Shown piece after piece: positions 63,582-64,000 of a stretch of DNA of 64,000 bases. Origin of the DNA: Actinoplanes aureus (GTDB taxonomy: Bacteria; Actinomycetota; Actinomycetes; Mycobacteriales; Micromonosporaceae). The notes beneath the pieces were generated by a model. It saw nothing but the letters and a program-made list of their open reading frames with translations, had not been told where the DNA came from and ran no database searches. Numbering within the stretch: the first letter of the stretch is position 1; every line of letters starts with the position of its first letter. Where the stretch lies: positions 248,001-312,000 of the forward strand of contig NZ_JADQTO010000007.1 in NCBI RefSeq assembly GCF_015704865.1, given 5' to 3'. A program made the translations under genes and the position numbers.

Positions 63582-64000
63582 CGAGGACCTCCCGGAAGAA
63601 GTGGCAACGGGCGGTACGGTGCGGCGCCACGGCGTACGCCGGGGGCGCCGGATCCTGGCGGCAGGGATCCTTCGCGTACCGGCACCGGGGGTTGAACGCG
63701 CAACCGCGCGGAACGTCGGTGAGCGCCGGCGGCAGGCCGCGGATGACGTTGAGCTGCTGGCCCTTCATGTCGAGCCGCGGGATCGACTCGAGCAGCGCCC
63801 GGGTGTACGGGTGAGCCGGCCGCGAGTAGATGTCGTAGACAGCGGCCTCCTCGACGACCTTGCCCGCGTACATCACGGAGATCCGGTCGGCGACGTCCGC
63901 GACCACGCCCATGTCGTGCGTGATCAGGATGAGGCCCATGTTGCGCTGCTGCTGCAACTCCGCGAGCAGGCCCATGATCTGCGCCTGCACGGTGACGTCG
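63574..64000 (-). CDS. Peptide/nickel-type ABC importer ATPase (OppD/DppD-like), partial
   Basis: Only the C-terminal part is present; the N-terminus with Walker A lies beyond the window. Visible are the region after Walker B (DVTVQAQIMGLLAELQQQ), the H-loop LILITHDMGVVADVADRISVMYAGKVVE and the extension PRGCAFNPRCRYAKDPC with its cysteine set. It pairs with the ATPase at 62574 in a heterodimeric importer motor. The gene is coupled to it by an eight-base overlap. Confidence 0.93.
   Translation of the reverse strand, partial: DVTVQAQIMGLLAELQQQRNMGLILITHDMGVVADVADRISVMYAGKVVEEAAVYDIYSRPAHPYTRALLESIPRLDMKGQQLNVIRGLPPALTDVPRGCAFNPRCRYAKDPCRQDPAPPAYAVAPHRTARCHFFREVLGD

Overview
The window is very GC-rich, uses GTG and TTG starts freely, and carries many four-base start/stop overlaps. 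Gene content points to a filamentous actinomycete of the Micromonosporaceae type, with Actinoplanes or a relative the best guess. Supporting this are a cslA-glxA-GH6 hyphal-tip glycan locus, the mfd-mazG-lipoprotein-eno-ftsB-DUF501-ppx block shared with mycobacteria, and an LDH-like malate dehydrogenase. No rRNA, tRNA, CRISPR array, transposase or phage gene was seen.

Layout. (1) Positions 1-12724, mostly minus strand: ppx/gppA (cut by the window edge), an ArgA-type acetyltransferase, DUF501, an FtsB-like divisome protein, enolase, then a plus-strand PilZ protein and a lipoprotein inserted in the block, then DUF885, MazG, a SurA-like lipoprotein, a DUF3558-like lipoprotein and Mfd. (2) 12916-19458, plus strand: a HypX-like formyltransferase/crotonase fusion followed within a few bases by cslA, glxA and a GH6 glucanase. 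(3) 19559-26324: PEP carboxylase, a frameshifted DUF559 nuclease remnant bracketed by hairpin repeats, and a four-gene ABC-2 exporter operon. (4) 26413-41922: a probable sulfated exopolysaccharide locus. It holds an APS kinase fused to a degenerate sulfurylase domain, a Wzz-like protein with a dead P-loop, a Wzy-like polymerase, an APH-fold protein, two sulfotransferases, Wzx, a methyltransferase, two GH26-like proteins, a WecG/TagA/CpsF transferase and a GT2 enzyme. (5) 41923-53672: a DeoR regulator with galT, icd, mdh, purHN, DUF4190, DUF6350 and sucCD, that is, central carbon and purine metabolism. (6) 54251-64000: a B12-binding mutase subunit, two M23 peptidases, pcrA, a secreted 5'-nucleotidase, a chorismate mutase behind an aromatic leader peptide and attenuator, a secreted His/Asp-rich protein, and the end of a peptide/nickel-type ABC operon.

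How the parts fit. Two surface-glycan systems lie close together: the CslA/GlxA/GH6 set, and an export-type polysaccharide set whose PAPS supply and sulfotransferases suggest sulfation. Three TCA genes (icd, mdh, sucCD) plus ppc form the metabolic background, and icd carries an operator-like palindrome resembling the AcnR site of corynebacteria.

The most striking non-coding signals are: a leaderless Phe-Phe-Tyr-Tyr leader peptide with mutually exclusive hairpins before chorismate mutase; a family of four 51-bp elements built as 17-bp arm, 17-nt loop, 17-bp arm; two paired DnaA-box-like sites; and a compact multi-hairpin element between the APS kinase and wzz. All calls come from reading the sequence and from remembered family motifs; no database search was run.
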